The notes: a model not told the origin generated them from the sequence alone. A DNA stretch of 64,000 nt from Colletotrichum lupini (GCF_023278565.1 NC_064678.1:5394001-5458000); one strand, 5' to 3'. Counted from the stretch's first letter, positions 29,501-41,048 are shown. Numbers and translations: made by a program.

Positions 29501-32500
29501 TAAAAAGAAGACGCTATCTCTCTCGATATTTAAAGAAAAGGAATATAATACTAAGTATATTTAGGGGTAGCTAGAGGGGTCCTTTTTATACTACCCAGAT
29601 CCCTCGAATACTAAGCTCGTATAGGCATTTTACGCGAGCAAAAGGTACGGCCTAGACGATTTCTATAAAGTTATCCTAAATATTAGGGTATTATAATAGT
29701 TAATTAAAAAAAAAAAGCAATTCTAAGCGCTATAAAAGATCGCGCTAGTAATACTTAATACGTCAACGGTAGGTATTACGAAGATTAGTTTCGGCCTAAG
29801 TAAGGAAATCGTCGCCCTAAGTATAATAAAAATAAAAATATACTTCGGAACGATAACTTTTTATATTTTACTTATTAATACCCTATTTCTCCTATATCTA
29901 AAAAATATAGATCGACTAGGTATTATATTTAATAATACGAGGAATAGAATCTCTAGTAATAAGCACTTTGAGGTAGTCGAACGACGATAGGAGTATACGT
30001 TTATAAAGCTTATTAATAATACGAAGTCGATTAATTACTTAATAAAAAGTGAGCTTAGAAGACTATACTAGAGATTCGGGCACCCGTCGGTTATGAGGCT
30101 ATATAACCTCTTAAAGTAATTAGGTAATAATAATATCGAAATAGGGGCGCTAGAGTAATTAACGAAAGTATGCTATTAATACTAAATAAATGCGCAAAGC
30201 CTACGCAGATTTAAATTTAAATTACGTAATAAGCTTAACTTTAACTAAGAAATAGTCGTCGATATTTTTTATTTAAATAGTTAGCTAGTACTATATATAA
30301 TCGACGTATTTATATTTTTTTAAGTAGGGTAATTCCTCTGGGATCTATAAGTAAAAATAGTATAGGTAGCCTTACGAAAAAGCTAGATCGATATATACTA
30401 GGGATTGCTAAATAGTATTAGAACCGACGCTAGTACTAGCTTTAAGTTAGTAAAATTTAGGGATAATACGACGGCCTATAGTATATAGCTAAAAGTCGTA
30501 CCCGTTAAAGCGTACTATAATATTAAAAAAGTAAAAAGGGTATATTAGTAGTTAAAAAGGGCGTTTAGAATTATTAAAAAGGAAAATCCGGATTTTATTA
30601 ATAACGAATGCCTCTAAATAGTACTTAAATACTATAACGATACTATAGGGCCTAACGGACTTATACTAACGCTTTTAGTATTTAGAGTATATTTAAGAAC
30701 GACTTTAGCCTCGCTACCGTTACTAAGTATAAGTTAACGAGCCCGAGTAATTAAAAAAGTAATACGAGCATTACGCAAGGTAAGCGTAAAAAGGTAAGTT
30801 AACGAGGTAATTATTACGTATAATAGGCCTAATATAGGGGATAATTTATATATACCGCTAAATTTAGATATACGAGTATAGTGCGAAATTACTTAATAAT
30901 AGGCTAGGCTATATAAGTTAATTTCCGTTAACGAGCGCTCTTATATAGTTACGAGAGATCGTAACTAGCTACTCGAAGTATTAATTATAATAGTTAGACC
31001 GTACTATATAGATCCTAACGAAGTAATTTCTTATTTATAAAAAAAAAAAGAGCTAAGGGAAACTATATAACCCGCGGTAGAGGTATAGGAAATTATCCTT
31101 AACGAAATCGTCGTAGTAGTACTAATAGACGACGAGGAAGAGGATATTATTAAAAGGGCACTAATACTATTAGTAAGACGTTATAAAAGACTATAATAGT
31201 AAGCCTTAACGTAGTAATTTATTATTAGTAACGAGGTAATTAATACTTTTTATATAGTAAAAGAGAAAGCTAATTTCGAGCTAGTGGTTAAACTACGTAA
31301 GGAAAGCGTAATTATAATTATTAAAAAGCTATATAAGGGATTAGATCTTATCGAAGTAGATACTCTTCGCGATCGAGGGGTCTATCGATTTATTTTATAC
31401 GACTTAGAAAAATATATAAACCTTTATATATTTAAATTACGAATAGTTTATAAAATTAAAAAGAAAGGAATACCCTAGCCGTATAAGAAGTCTAAATACG
31501 TAATTTAGGGGTACGGCGACGTTAAAAAGGCGACGCTACTTATATAATCGCCCACTATATAGCGCTATAGCTAATAATTAATAATAGTACTAATAATATC
31601 GTTACAAAAAAAGGGATATAAGATTTAGAGCCGTGATATTACTTAGGCCTATACCTAATTAGCTATAGGGCTTATAAAGAAAATCCTAGCCTATTTACTA
31701 AAGGAAATAGCTAATAAGTACTTAGAAAGCACGATTATTAAAGTGCTTAAGCTACTATATAGGCTCGTAGAATCGGGTACCTATTAGTAAGCTACCTATT
31801 ACGATTTTTATATTAATTAACTATTAATAATTACCTCTACGTACGACCCGTGCTTACTAGTCGCGGAGCACGAAGGTAACTAATTTAGGATCGTCGGAAT
31901 ATAAACTAATAATATATTAGGCCTATTTAATATTAACTTTATAAAAAAAGAGGATAAGGAGCTTTAAAAAGCGGGCTTCGTAATAAAGCTAAAAGAGGTC
32001 TTTATAATAAATACCCCCCTAGTATTTAACGGCGGGATTTTTATAATTAAAGGGGAAACCGTCGTTTTTTAATAAAAGGGGTAGGGTAAGAAGATAAACC
32101 TCGTTAATCTAAACGTAATTAATATTAAAAAGTAATATAAAGCTAAGCTTACGCAAGGGGTATATATTATAAATATTTATTAGCCCGAGGCGACTTTTAA
32201 CTATACTAAAGTAATATAAGCTATAGATTTAACTAAACGAGACGTTAAAGTACTTAATAAGCGGCTTAAGTAGTAATAAACGAATCTCGATTAAGGTCTT
32301 ATTTACTACCCGATCGACCTTACGACTAGTAAGCTCTACGTTTTTATTAATAAGTTATTTACGAATAATAATAACTTTACTTCGTAATTAGGGTATATTA
32401 TTATTTTAGTTAATAAGAGTATAGGCAAGAGCGAATTTACTATATATAGTAATATAATTTATTACTCATTAATTAAAAATAAGTAAGTAACGAGAAATAT

Positions 32501-32968
32501 ACTAGCGTCGGAGGTCTATAGTATAGTTAATAATATTAACCTCTCTTACGCAATTTTAATAACGCTAAAAAAGATTACCGATCGAATTAGCCTTTTACTT
32601 ATTTTAACGGTTATTTATATAGATTCTTACTCGCTATATAAATACCTCGTTAAATTAGGAACGACGAAAGAAAAGAGGCTTATAATTAATATTATAGCCT
32701 TTAGGTAATCGTACGAAAGGCGCGAAATACTCGAGATCTATTAGATTAATAATAAAAATAACCTCGTAGACACTTTTATAAAAATAGTATTAAATAAGGG
32801 ATTAAAGTAATTCGTAAGTAGTAAAAAAGTTATTATATAAATAGAGGGATAAGTTATATAAAAAGAGTAAAGAAAAGGGGGAAAAGGAGACGACTTAGTA
32901 AACGGGCCCGAGGTCGAATTATACCTCTAACTATAGTAGTTAAATCGATAAAAAAAAGAGAAAGTTAG

Positions 32969-33173
32969 TATTAAATTAGAAATCTAATTTAACTGCGGTA
33001 TATAGCCGACTACCTAGGGGCTAATTAGGGGCCCTATTTACGATTATCGTAGCTAGCCTAACTTATAGTTAGAACCTCCTTTTTATACTTACTACGTAGA
33101 TATTTATATAGTTTAATTAATCTCTTCGTTAACTACGGTTCGAACTAACTACCCTGTAATAGGGATACCAACA
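32969..33173 (+). repeat. 3' LTR of copia copy 2
   Basis: 205 bp, ending GGGATACCAACA and followed by GTATG. Confidence 0.8.
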
Positions 33174-33178
33174 GTATG

Positions 33179-33403
33179 TCTTCGATCGAAAGGAGCACAC
33201 TTTGCTCCCGCCGAAACCGCCTCCATAGGCTCTCCCTGGCGTCAAATGAACTCCTGTAATGAAATGAAACCAATCTGCATAAAAACTCCAATCTATAAAG
33301 TGCCAAAAAATATTCGCCCTTTTCTCTTCTTCAGATCGATGAACTACGTGGCGAACTCTGTGGGGTGGGCATGATATTTGTGTAAATGCTGGGTGCGGCG
33401 CAT
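33179..33403. other. Spacer right of copia copy 2
   Basis: No gene recognised. Base composition returns to normal abruptly at the end of the retroelement. Confidence 0.5.
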
Positions 33404-34378
33404 CTAGCTCACGATGCACGACGATGGTCTGCGTGTATTGTTAGACGGCGGGTCTTCGTCTTTGTCTTCGTCATCGGCCTCGGGCCTCACTTTCTTGTCG
33501 TCTGTCTTGTCCCCATCGACTGGGACAATGTCCTTCTCTTCGGCCGGAACAACTTTGTCTGTCTCGGTTTCGGCGTCTTTAACCGTCTCGGGTTTGGCGT
33601 CTTGAACCGTCTTGTCCCCATCGACTGGGACAATGTCCTTCTTTTCGGCCGGAACAACTTTGTCTGCCTTGGTTTCGGCGTCTTTAAGTTTGGCGTCTTG
33701 AACCGTCTCGGGTTTGGCGCCTTGAACCACTTCGGGTTCCACCGTTGTGACTACTCGAGTGACGTGGTCTGCGTCTGGCTTCAGGCCCTCGTCTTTGGCT
33801 CCTTCTTGGGTCTTCTTTGCGGTGAGCTCGTCCTCGGCGCCCTCCTCTTCCTCTTCCTCGATGGTCTCAAGCTTCTTCGACACATGTTTTTGCTTCATTT
33901 TTCTATTGCCCTCTTGTCCGTTGACCTTTTTCTTGCTGCCCTCTTGTCCGTTGGCCTTTTTCTTGCTGCGAGTGGAATACCGGGCTCCGGAACGTTGAGA
34001 GACTGAGGCGGATGTTCCATTGTATCTCGAAAGCAATTCTTCATTCGGAGGCAAGATCACTCTCGACATGGAAGACGCTCGGTTCTCCTGAAGAAGCGAA
34101 ATGATTCGAGCTCGAGCCGCAGCGCGACGTTGCTTGACCTCGTCGATCATCTGAGGGTCGTGCAGTGGGTCAACATCCCAACTCTTGCGAACTTCGTCGG
34201 CATGTTGCTGCTCTCTTCTTCTCTTTCGTGCCTGACCTTGCTATTTGATCACATTAGACAATATGCAATTAAAATTGTTCATGATTCAACGTACCGGAGT
34301 CTCAACGAAGGCTTTCATGAAGCCGTACGCCTCGTCCAGAGTTGGCAACTCTTTGCCCTTGTCTTTCTTCGGAGGCAT
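33404..34378 (-). CDS. Lys/Glu-rich repeat protein of unknown function, 306 aa
   Basis: Two exons: 34378-34295 and 34240-33404, with a 54-nt intron (GTACGT...AATAG) and the frame kept. The start is the ATG of MPPKKDKGKELP. I do not recognise the family. The N-terminal third is basic and helical ('QARKRRREQQHADEVRKSW', 'EVKQRRAAARARIISLLQ'). Next is a duplicated NLS-like unit (SKKKANGQEG / SKKKVNGQEG), then an acidic run. The C-terminal half has a tandem repeat of about 30 residues whose core is 'DKVVPAEKKDIVPVDGDKT'. The two repeat units each contain an exact island palindrome (33,523 and 33,628), used as codons for D-I-V. The low-complexity charged make-up suggests a disordered nuclear protein; no enzymatic motif is seen. 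Confidence 0.6.
33523..33533. repeat. Island palindrome, exact copy, in coding repeat
   Basis: Reads GGACAATGTCC (plus strand), in the second protein repeat unit of the 306-aa gene. Confidence 0.7.
33628..33638. repeat. Island palindrome, exact copy, in coding repeat
   Basis: Reads GGACAATGTCC (plus strand), 105 bases from the previous copy, in the first protein repeat unit. Confidence 0.7.
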
Positions 34379-35344
34379 GGGGAGCCACGACTGCGAGTAC
34401 CTGGTTGGGTTCTAGTGAGGCCTCAGAAAAGGTCAGTGTAAAGATTTCGAATAAGAAAGGACGGAAGCCAGGTAGAATAGAAGAATGGAAATAATGCAAG
34501 GGAAAAGCAATCCCGATGGGCTTTGTTGAGAAGCTAAGCAAAGCAGAGCCCGAGGAAAGGGTTGACAAATGAGAGTTCGGGATATCGATGAATCGAGGGA
34601 GTAGATTTAAAAGAGTAATAACACTGGAAACGATTTATATTTCGAGGGGACAGGGAAGGAGCAAGAATTTGATATCGAGATCTCCTCGTGGAAGGAGAGA
34701 CGTGGGGAAGAAGAGACGTGGGGAAGAAGAGACGTGGGGAAGGAGAGACGTGGGGAAGAAGAGACGTGGGGAAGGAGCAACAATATACAAAGAGAATAAT
34801 AATTGAACATGAATCTCGAGAAGAATTGAAGTACAGCTACGTAAAAGCAAGGTATACGGCTGGTAGTATGTGTCACGGAATGTGTGTCTCGGATCAACGA
34901 CACACACACACTGACGGCCATATGACACAACCACTGAACTATACAACTGAGTGCCAAACAATTGCTGTAGGTGCTCTGATAGAAGGGCATTCAAGGGCTT
35001 AGAATAGTTGGATCCCAGATAGCAGAGTATTCCTCGGTTTTGGTGACTCTGCAAAGGTCCCAGGGACTTTTCGGGTCACATGGTTGAGGGAGGGCGAACA
35101 GGAACAAGACAGCACAGATTCATATTGGACTTCGAGATAGTTTTCACATGGAGGAACCAAGACTTCTTCATTCATTTGATCGAAAGGGCGACGTCATCAT
35201 CGGGATGATCAATTGACCTATCTGCCTATATGAAACTCTGACAACTCTCTCAAGACGATTTCACGTGCTCCGGAGCAGATGAAGCTTGATCGGAAACTGT
35301 TGAGGGTGATTTGAATACGGTCTCTTCCCTCGTCCCCTCCTTCC
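34379..35344. other. Intergenic region with minisatellite
   Basis: About 960 bases between two minus-strand genes. Apart from the 16-bp minisatellite (34,699-34,778) and CA-rich sequence near 34,890-34,910, I see no gene. The recognisable subunit stop of the SNF2 gene marks its right end. Confidence 0.45.
34699..34778. repeat. Minisatellite, 16-bp unit x 5
   Basis: Unit GACGTGGGGAAGAAGA with phase starts at 34,699, 34,715, 34,731, 34,747 and 34,763. Variants have GGAG for AAGA. It is purine-rich on the plus strand and adjacent to no clear promoter. Confidence 0.8.
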
Positions 35345-38300
35345 TCAAGATAGGTCTGTCGAATTCAGCATGTAACCATGAGACTGATGAGTGAACTCCA
35401 AGAATGGGCCACTGCCCTTCTTATCCTGTACGAAATCGGGAACGTCGACAAAGTCAAGGTCCAGTTTGAGTGCCTCTTCCTGCTCCACGCGGGAAAGCAA
35501 ATCCATGATCTTGCTCACTGTCTGAAACTTGAAGTCTGAACAGCTTCTAATGTACTGTTCAATGGCCGAATTAGGAGAGGTTATCCGATAGACGTGGACT
35601 GCCTCAACTTGACCCTGTCTGTAGCAACGAGAGAGAGCTTGGAGCTCCTCTGCCCTTACCCAGGACGACTCGCACAAAATGACATTGTGCGCTGCAGTGA
35701 GCGTCAAGCCGACTCCACCGGCTCCCAAAGTGATCAGGACGGTAGCGGCCTTGTCGTCGTTCTGTACTTGGAGGCGGACCTCGTCTCTGTACTTCTGCGA
35801 TTTCGTTCCATCGAAACGGAGAACATCTGGCAGTAAAGTGCCGTTGCCCTTTTCGTAGCGATGTTGAAGGGACTTCTCGACCACGTCGAGGACCTTCGTA
35901 AAGCGAGAAAACACAAGAACTTTGAGACCAGGCTTGTCGCTATGAATTGTGAAGATCTGGTCCACGATAGCCTTGACTCGAGGCTTGTTGACGTACTCCT
36001 CCGGGTCGGCGTCGTTGAGCTTCTTGAGCCACTCGTTGCGCTTCTTGAAAGAACTCTCGTGATCCTCGTCTTCTGCGTCGTCGTCGTCGTCGTTGACGTC
36101 TAAGTCGTGGTCTTTGTCAGTGGTGACGTCGCCTTGTTCGCTTGGCAAGCTCTCGCTCTCTAAGTCTTCCATCTCATCAGAATCGTAATCTGTCTTTCCT
36201 GAATCGTGCGGAAGCCATTCGGGGTCGTCGGGGTCCGAGTCACTGTCTTCGGACTCGTCAGGGACGTAATCGTTCTTCTCGTCATCCTCCCAGTCCTCTT
36301 CTTCCCCTGATGTTTCACCACTGCCTGATTCATTGTTTCCAGCCGCGCCTCCTTGACCCAGTGCTTCAATGGGGGTCTGTCGGTTCTTGATCTTTGACTT
36401 TCTTCCACTGCCCTTCTTCACCCACTCGATAAGCTGAGTAGCATCAAGCCGGTCAATGTCAAAGCCCTTTTCCCGGCACCAGCCTTCGAAAGCTTCAGTA
36501 TTTAGATCCTTCAGAGGCTCTTGGTAGAAAAGGTCGCAGACGGATATCAACTCTGCCTTGGTCGCCTTCGCTAACGCTGCGGCGTGTCCGGCGGGAGTGA
36601 CTGGTCCTGGGTCCTTCTTCTTCATCCTTGCGAGTCGATAGAATTCGTTGGCCAATTCTGCTACTTCTAAGCAGGTCGTTCGAGACAAATTGGCAATGAC
36701 GTCGTGCTCAATAAGACCGGGAAGGTCCAGAACGCTTTGAGGACGAGCGACCAGGAACGCATCCAAGACAATCGCGAGACTTTCCGCGTCACATTCCCGG
36801 GAAGGGGCTCCGTTGATGATGGTGCCAAAGCAGGCAACAAATGACTCGAAAGAGTCGAACGGATTTCCTGGCATGAACTCCAAGATGCCATAAATGTCAT
36901 GCCACCGATTTGGGATAGGTGTGCCCGAAAGCCCCAAAAAGGCATCGTACTTGAGGCTAAGAACGGCCTTATGGGAGATGGACTTGATGTTTCGGAGGCC
37001 ATGGACCTCGTCAACAATGAGAAGAGGTATAGTTAGACCAAACAGACTCATGGCGTGTCCATCAAGAGGGTGGTTGACTCTGTAGGGCCTCCACTGCGAC
37101 TTCTTCACGCCACGGACTTTGAGATCTTGATCCTCGCTGAAAAGGTATCCAATCTTTGTCGCAGCCTGGAGCTCTTTGTACCTTCTCATGAGGAACTGCG
37201 TGCCAACGATTACAATGTCAATTCTTCGGGAGAGAATGTTATCCATGGTAATTTGTGGGTTTTTTAGCACCAAGATCTTGACTTGATGGGTCTATGAAAC
37301 GAGGTTAGCTTCAGAAACGGAACATTTCCAGCAAAAAAAAAGGCTCACATCTTGAAGATGGAAGCGGATCTCATCCTTCCATGTCGAATGTAGGCCTGGC
37401 GGTGCCACAATGACGACGGGTCCCTGGTATCCGTTGCCCTTACGAAGGGTGACCGTGATGGCTGTCAGCGTTTTGCCGAGGCCCATTCCGTCGCCGAGAA
37501 TGGCCCCCCTTCCCGGGCCACGCAGCATGGTACGCAGTAACGGCGCAGCAACCTTTTGCCATGGACGAAGTTCCGTGGCGAGGGCCTCCATAGTCTCGCT
37601 GCCCAAGGCATCAGGGTTTCCTCTTATATAATGCTGCACAATCATCGTCAGTGTCTGGAGCAGGAGACCCATTAAGAAAGAAAAATTGATTGTAAGACTT
37701 ACAGACAGAGCTCGCCATTTGAAAAGGAATCTCCGCATCAAGATCTCTTGGTTGTCCCTGGTCCCGAGGAGCAGTTGGTCAGCGGGACGCTTGTTGAGCC
37801 AGTCACAAATCGTGTCGATGTCTCTGTCCAAATCGAGCTCTCCAGAGTCTAGCTTGGCCTGGATGGCGAGCCTCAATTGAGGATCCTCTCGCTTGGACAG
37901 CAAGTTCTTTTGCTTTGAGTTTCTCGGTTGCTTTGCGGCGAAAGCTTGGAGATAATTGTCCGGCCCAATTTGGCCATTTCCGGGAGCCTTGTGTTGCGAT
38001 TTGACGAGAGCTGAGCCGCAAAGACCATCCAAGTCCATATCGAGTACAAACTCGTACAGGGATGATGACCAATGGCTCTTGAGGTTCTCAAGGTCTTGCT
38101 CCGATGTCGAAGCGAGAGATTGATCGGACATGGGTCGTTGGAAGCCTTTCGAGAGGGCCTTTTGCGTGATCGATCTCTTTAGGAGATCAATCTCCAAGGA
38201 ACTTGTGCAAGATTCTCTTCTTGTGGTCTCGCGGGAGTACACTTCGTCTAGTGCCTTTCGAACATTGTCTATTCTGGCTTCGATCTTGCTGTCAGATCCT

Positions 38301-38482
38301 TCATCCTCCGCTAAGGCGATGGTGTGCTCCAGAATCTTGGTCTCGTGGTAAAGTGAATAGAGGTGACCGTCGTTGGTGGACAATTCGCGGTCGAAGATGC
38401 GGGGATTGGTAACGCGACGCTTCTTACGAGCACCTTGGCGCTTACGCCGCAGCTTTCTCTTCTTGGCATCATGAGGCGCCAT
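35345..38482 (-). CDS. SNF2-family DNA-dependent ATPase (Rad5/Rad16-like lobe motifs), intact
   Basis: Three exons: 38482-37703, 37633-37349 and 37291-35345, giving 1,003 aa with no frame break. The N-terminus is very basic (KKRKLRRKRQ...KKRR, nuclear localisation likely), then a helical region of unknown role. Lobe 1 has Walker A 'GDGMGLGKT' (about 307-315), 'VIVAPPGLHSTWKDE' (motif Ia), DEVH (about 449-452) and 'LGLSGTPIPNRW' (motif III). A highly acidic insertion of about 130 residues follows. Lobe 2 has 'VLVFSRFTKVLDVVE', 'ITLGAGGVGLTLTAAHNVI' (motif V) and 'ALSRCYRQGQ' (motif VI) about 88 residues from the C-terminus. The family uses ATP to translocate on DNA and remodel nucleosomes or DNA-bound proteins. 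No RING or bromodomain is seen. It is divergent from the 558-aa gene at 39,286, a pairing that mirrors the decayed pair at 14.3-26.1 kb. Confidence 0.85.
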
Positions 38483-39285
38483 GAGGGAGGTTCGTGAGCT
38501 TGAGTGTCGTTTGGTTGCAATTCAGGAGACTCGTGTATTGACAGTGCCCAAGTCACACTTGGGATTCGGAAATGGTGTGTGAGGTACTAAATGGAAATCC
38601 CAATTAGTCATGTAAAGTCGCAAGAAAGCAAAAAAAAAAAAAAAAAGGAAAGAAAATTGCGAAAAGAGAATGGCTCTTCTTCATTCGTTTGAATGAGATC
38701 AAGCCGATCAATCAAACGTACCTTGAGTCTGATGTACGTGTTGCAATCGAAATCTCTAGAGGTCTCGGGGCTGAAAAGATGTAACACTTCTTTCTAAGAA
38801 GACGTGGGAGCATGGAGGTTGTATGAGGAAAAGGAAAGGGCCCATTAGATAACTACCTTGCGAGGGGTCAAGGGCAAGTCAAGTGAACTTTGGGAAGGCG
38901 CGACCAACAACAATTGTTTATTCGTGGTCCTTCTCTCTTTCACTCTTTGGTACCCAACTCACTTTCTTTTTCTTCAAGGAAAAAACAAGGCCATTCACCT
39001 TTTTCCTTTTTCCTTTTTTACTCTTTTCATTCATTCCCTTTCCACCACCGCCTCGATCTGGGAAGCTTTCACCCATCTATACGCTCCTCCCCAAAGGTAT
39101 GTCAAAAGTATCAAAACAGCTGATATGGCCACTCCCTCATTGATTTTGTTTCAAGGTACTCAATTTCTCGCGAGTCATCTGCCTTCGCTCATAAAGGCAA
39201 GGCCCGGTGCGTCTTCATTCGATTACTCAAGCTCCCCCTACACGTCCTTACTTCGATAAAGGACAACGCCCTCGCTCGAGACAAC
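38483..39285. promoter_or_regulatory. Shared intergenic/promoter region of the second divergent pair
   Basis: About 800 bases between divergent starts, the same size as in the first pair. It contains an A-tract at about 38,630-38,646 and pyrimidine-rich leader sequence at about 38,930-39,080. GGACAACGCCC, a one-mismatch palindrome, lies at 39,261-39,271, 14 bases before the start of the 558-aa gene. An intron in the 5' leader of that gene is possible. Confidence 0.45.
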
Positions 39286-41015
39286 ATGGCCGAAGGACGA
39301 GTCGCGTGGACGACTTCAGGAAGGTCTTTCGATGATGAAATCGCTGGAGGAACGAAGTACCAAATCTTCGAGGTACGCCCCGGAATGATCGGCTGGCAGC
39401 TTGGAAAGGCCAAGACCAACAACGAAGACGAGGTGATGAGCCAGTTCATGTCCGCCCACAAGTGCGGTCCATGGCCCGTCTCTGCCGACGCCGCTTACGA
39501 CGTGTCGATTGATGACACCCTTGTTCACCCTGACAACCTTACCAAAGACCTTCAAGCTGGCAAGAAGAATCTCGTTCTTCATGTAGGGTACTTTATCCCC
39601 GGCGAGACGGCAGATGGACCCAAAGGCTCGATTTCGGAAATGAAAGTGGCCGGCCACCAAGCGGCGTTGAAGCGTTCGGATATTTCCGATGATCAGATCT
39701 ATCAGGTCGTTTTCCAAATGGGCACATTTGGAGGGGCGGCAAAGGCCTGTGTCCTCGCCGATCCTGATGGAAATGGAGTCTGCAATCAGGTTGTCCTCCC
39801 GTCCGGACTCAAGCACGTCTTTCTCTTTGAGGAGTTCCTCGACCTCGAGACCAAAAACAAGAAGATCAGAGCCCGCGGCGTCGGCAACTTGATTGGTAAA
39901 GTCACCGATCCTGCGGCATGGAACAAATGGGAGAAGTCATCGGGCGTTTCGCGGAAGAAAGCGGGGGAAAAGAATCCCATTCCTGCGGATGGCCTTGAGG
40001 CGGACAATGAAGATGCACCCAGCGACGAGACGGGCAGGGTTATCAAGCTCATTTTCGAAAATGAGCACACCCTAAAGGCCAAATTGGCGAGCCTTGACGC
40101 GAGAATGAGTACAGACTCGCTCGAGCCTGAGACCGTGGAGACCATCATCCAAGAAATCGAGGCTTTGGGCCTAGAGCACCCAGGTACAGCATCCAACAAG
40201 AATTTGGTCCGGATGCTCTTTCCAGATCAGCCGTTCGAAATCCATCAAGCAACCGAGGCCCTCAATGAATCCAAGGTACGATATTCAAGGTCCATTGTAC
40301 AAGGGACAAGAACTGACATCGTGAACAGAAGCTTTGGCCGAACCTTTTCAAGCTCCCTGTTGGTCCGCAGCCCACCCCCGAGCTACTGTTTCGAGTGGGC
40401 CATGCCCTCCGCAATGCCTTGCGTAACCGCACCATCGTCAAGTACAACAACTTGGAGACTTTCTTGTGTCTTCTTGTGCTCATGGACCCGGACAAGTCCA
40501 TTGCCAATGCTTCAGTGTCGAGCCCCGAATGGACGAACTACGTTGACCAGGCGTACACAGCTGCGAAGCTGTTGCCACCTTCTTCTTCGGAGGGTGAGAG
40601 AAAGTCGGTTACGGGGGGAACCCCACTCCGTCGTAGAGACGTCGTGACGAACCTCGTACTGCACAAGCTTACCGAAGTATCAAAGGTCATCGACCTAGCC
40701 AGTGCTCACATTGAGCAGCAAGCCGCCAGGACCTTCGGGTTCAAATCCCTACCGCCTACTATGACGGCATCGGCTGCTCTCAGAGGCTTGGCTAATGAAC
40801 ACGAGTACGGCGCCGCCCGGGTCTATGTTGAGGGCCTCTATCGTACCATTGCAAAGAAGTTTTCTCTTCTTTATGGTACAGTCATCGTTGAGGAGATTAC
40901 GAAGCTTAAGAACGAAATTGAGGGTCTTGAGGTAGAAGACAACGAGGACACCACCCCAAGTGATAGTGGGACGAGCGAGGCAAGCGAGAAAGACGTCGAG
41001 ATGGGGGGCAACTGA
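39286..41015 (+). CDS. Island protein of unrecognised family, 558 aa, divergent partner of SNF2 gene
   Basis: Two exons: 39286-40275 and 40329-41015. The intron is GTACGA...ACAG and the frame is kept. I do not recognise the family. Residues 1-240 look like a globular mixed alpha/beta domain ('FDDEIAGGTKYQIFEVRPGM', 'GTFGGAAKACVLADPDGNGVC', 'GLKHVFLFEEFLDLE'). The middle and C-terminal parts are helical ('LEPETVETIIQEIEALGLEH', 'GHALRNALRNRTIVKYNNLE', 'EYGAARVYVEGLYRTIAKK'). The last 35 residues are acidic. No transmembrane segment, signal peptide or metal cluster is seen. Its truncated paralogue at 14,262-15,534 also sits head-to-head with an SNF2 gene, so the two proteins probably act together. 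A one-mismatch palindrome lies 14 bases before the start and an exact one 22 bases after the stop. Confidence 0.75.
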
Positions 41016-41037
41016 TACGGCCTAGTTCAATGAGGGA

Positions 41038-41048
41038 GGGCATTGCCC
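41038..41048. repeat. Island palindrome, exact copy, rightmost
   Basis: Reads GGGCATTGCCC, just past the stop codon of the 558-aa gene. It is the last exact copy in the window; none occurs in the following 23 kb. Confidence 0.7.

Larger units (their letters stand above)
26326..33173 (+). mobile_element. Ty1/copia-type LTR retrotransposon, copy 2 (RIP-degraded)
   Basis: 6,848 bp, same family and orientation as copy 1. The LTRs are 26326-26527 (202 bp, lacking one TAC triplet) and 32969-33173 (205 bp). The flanking 5-mers are GTATA (26321-26325) and GTATG (33174-33178): a target duplication differing by one G-to-A change. A gag-like remnant is readable at about 28,497-28,676 ('VRNLDQNDFFSIINAIRSRF'), reverse transcriptase at about 31,340-31,560 ('DRGVYRFILYDLEKY', 'YKKSKYVI'), and RNase H near 32,620. 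It carries about 330 bp (around 26,845-27,175) that copy 1 has lost. It is heavily RIP-mutated with no open polyprotein, so it cannot act autonomously. Confidence 0.9.

Noticed and set aside
31284..31478. Short open frame inside copia copy 2 taken as a gene
   Set aside because: It is a remnant of the copia reverse transcriptase between RIP-made stops, not a separate gene.
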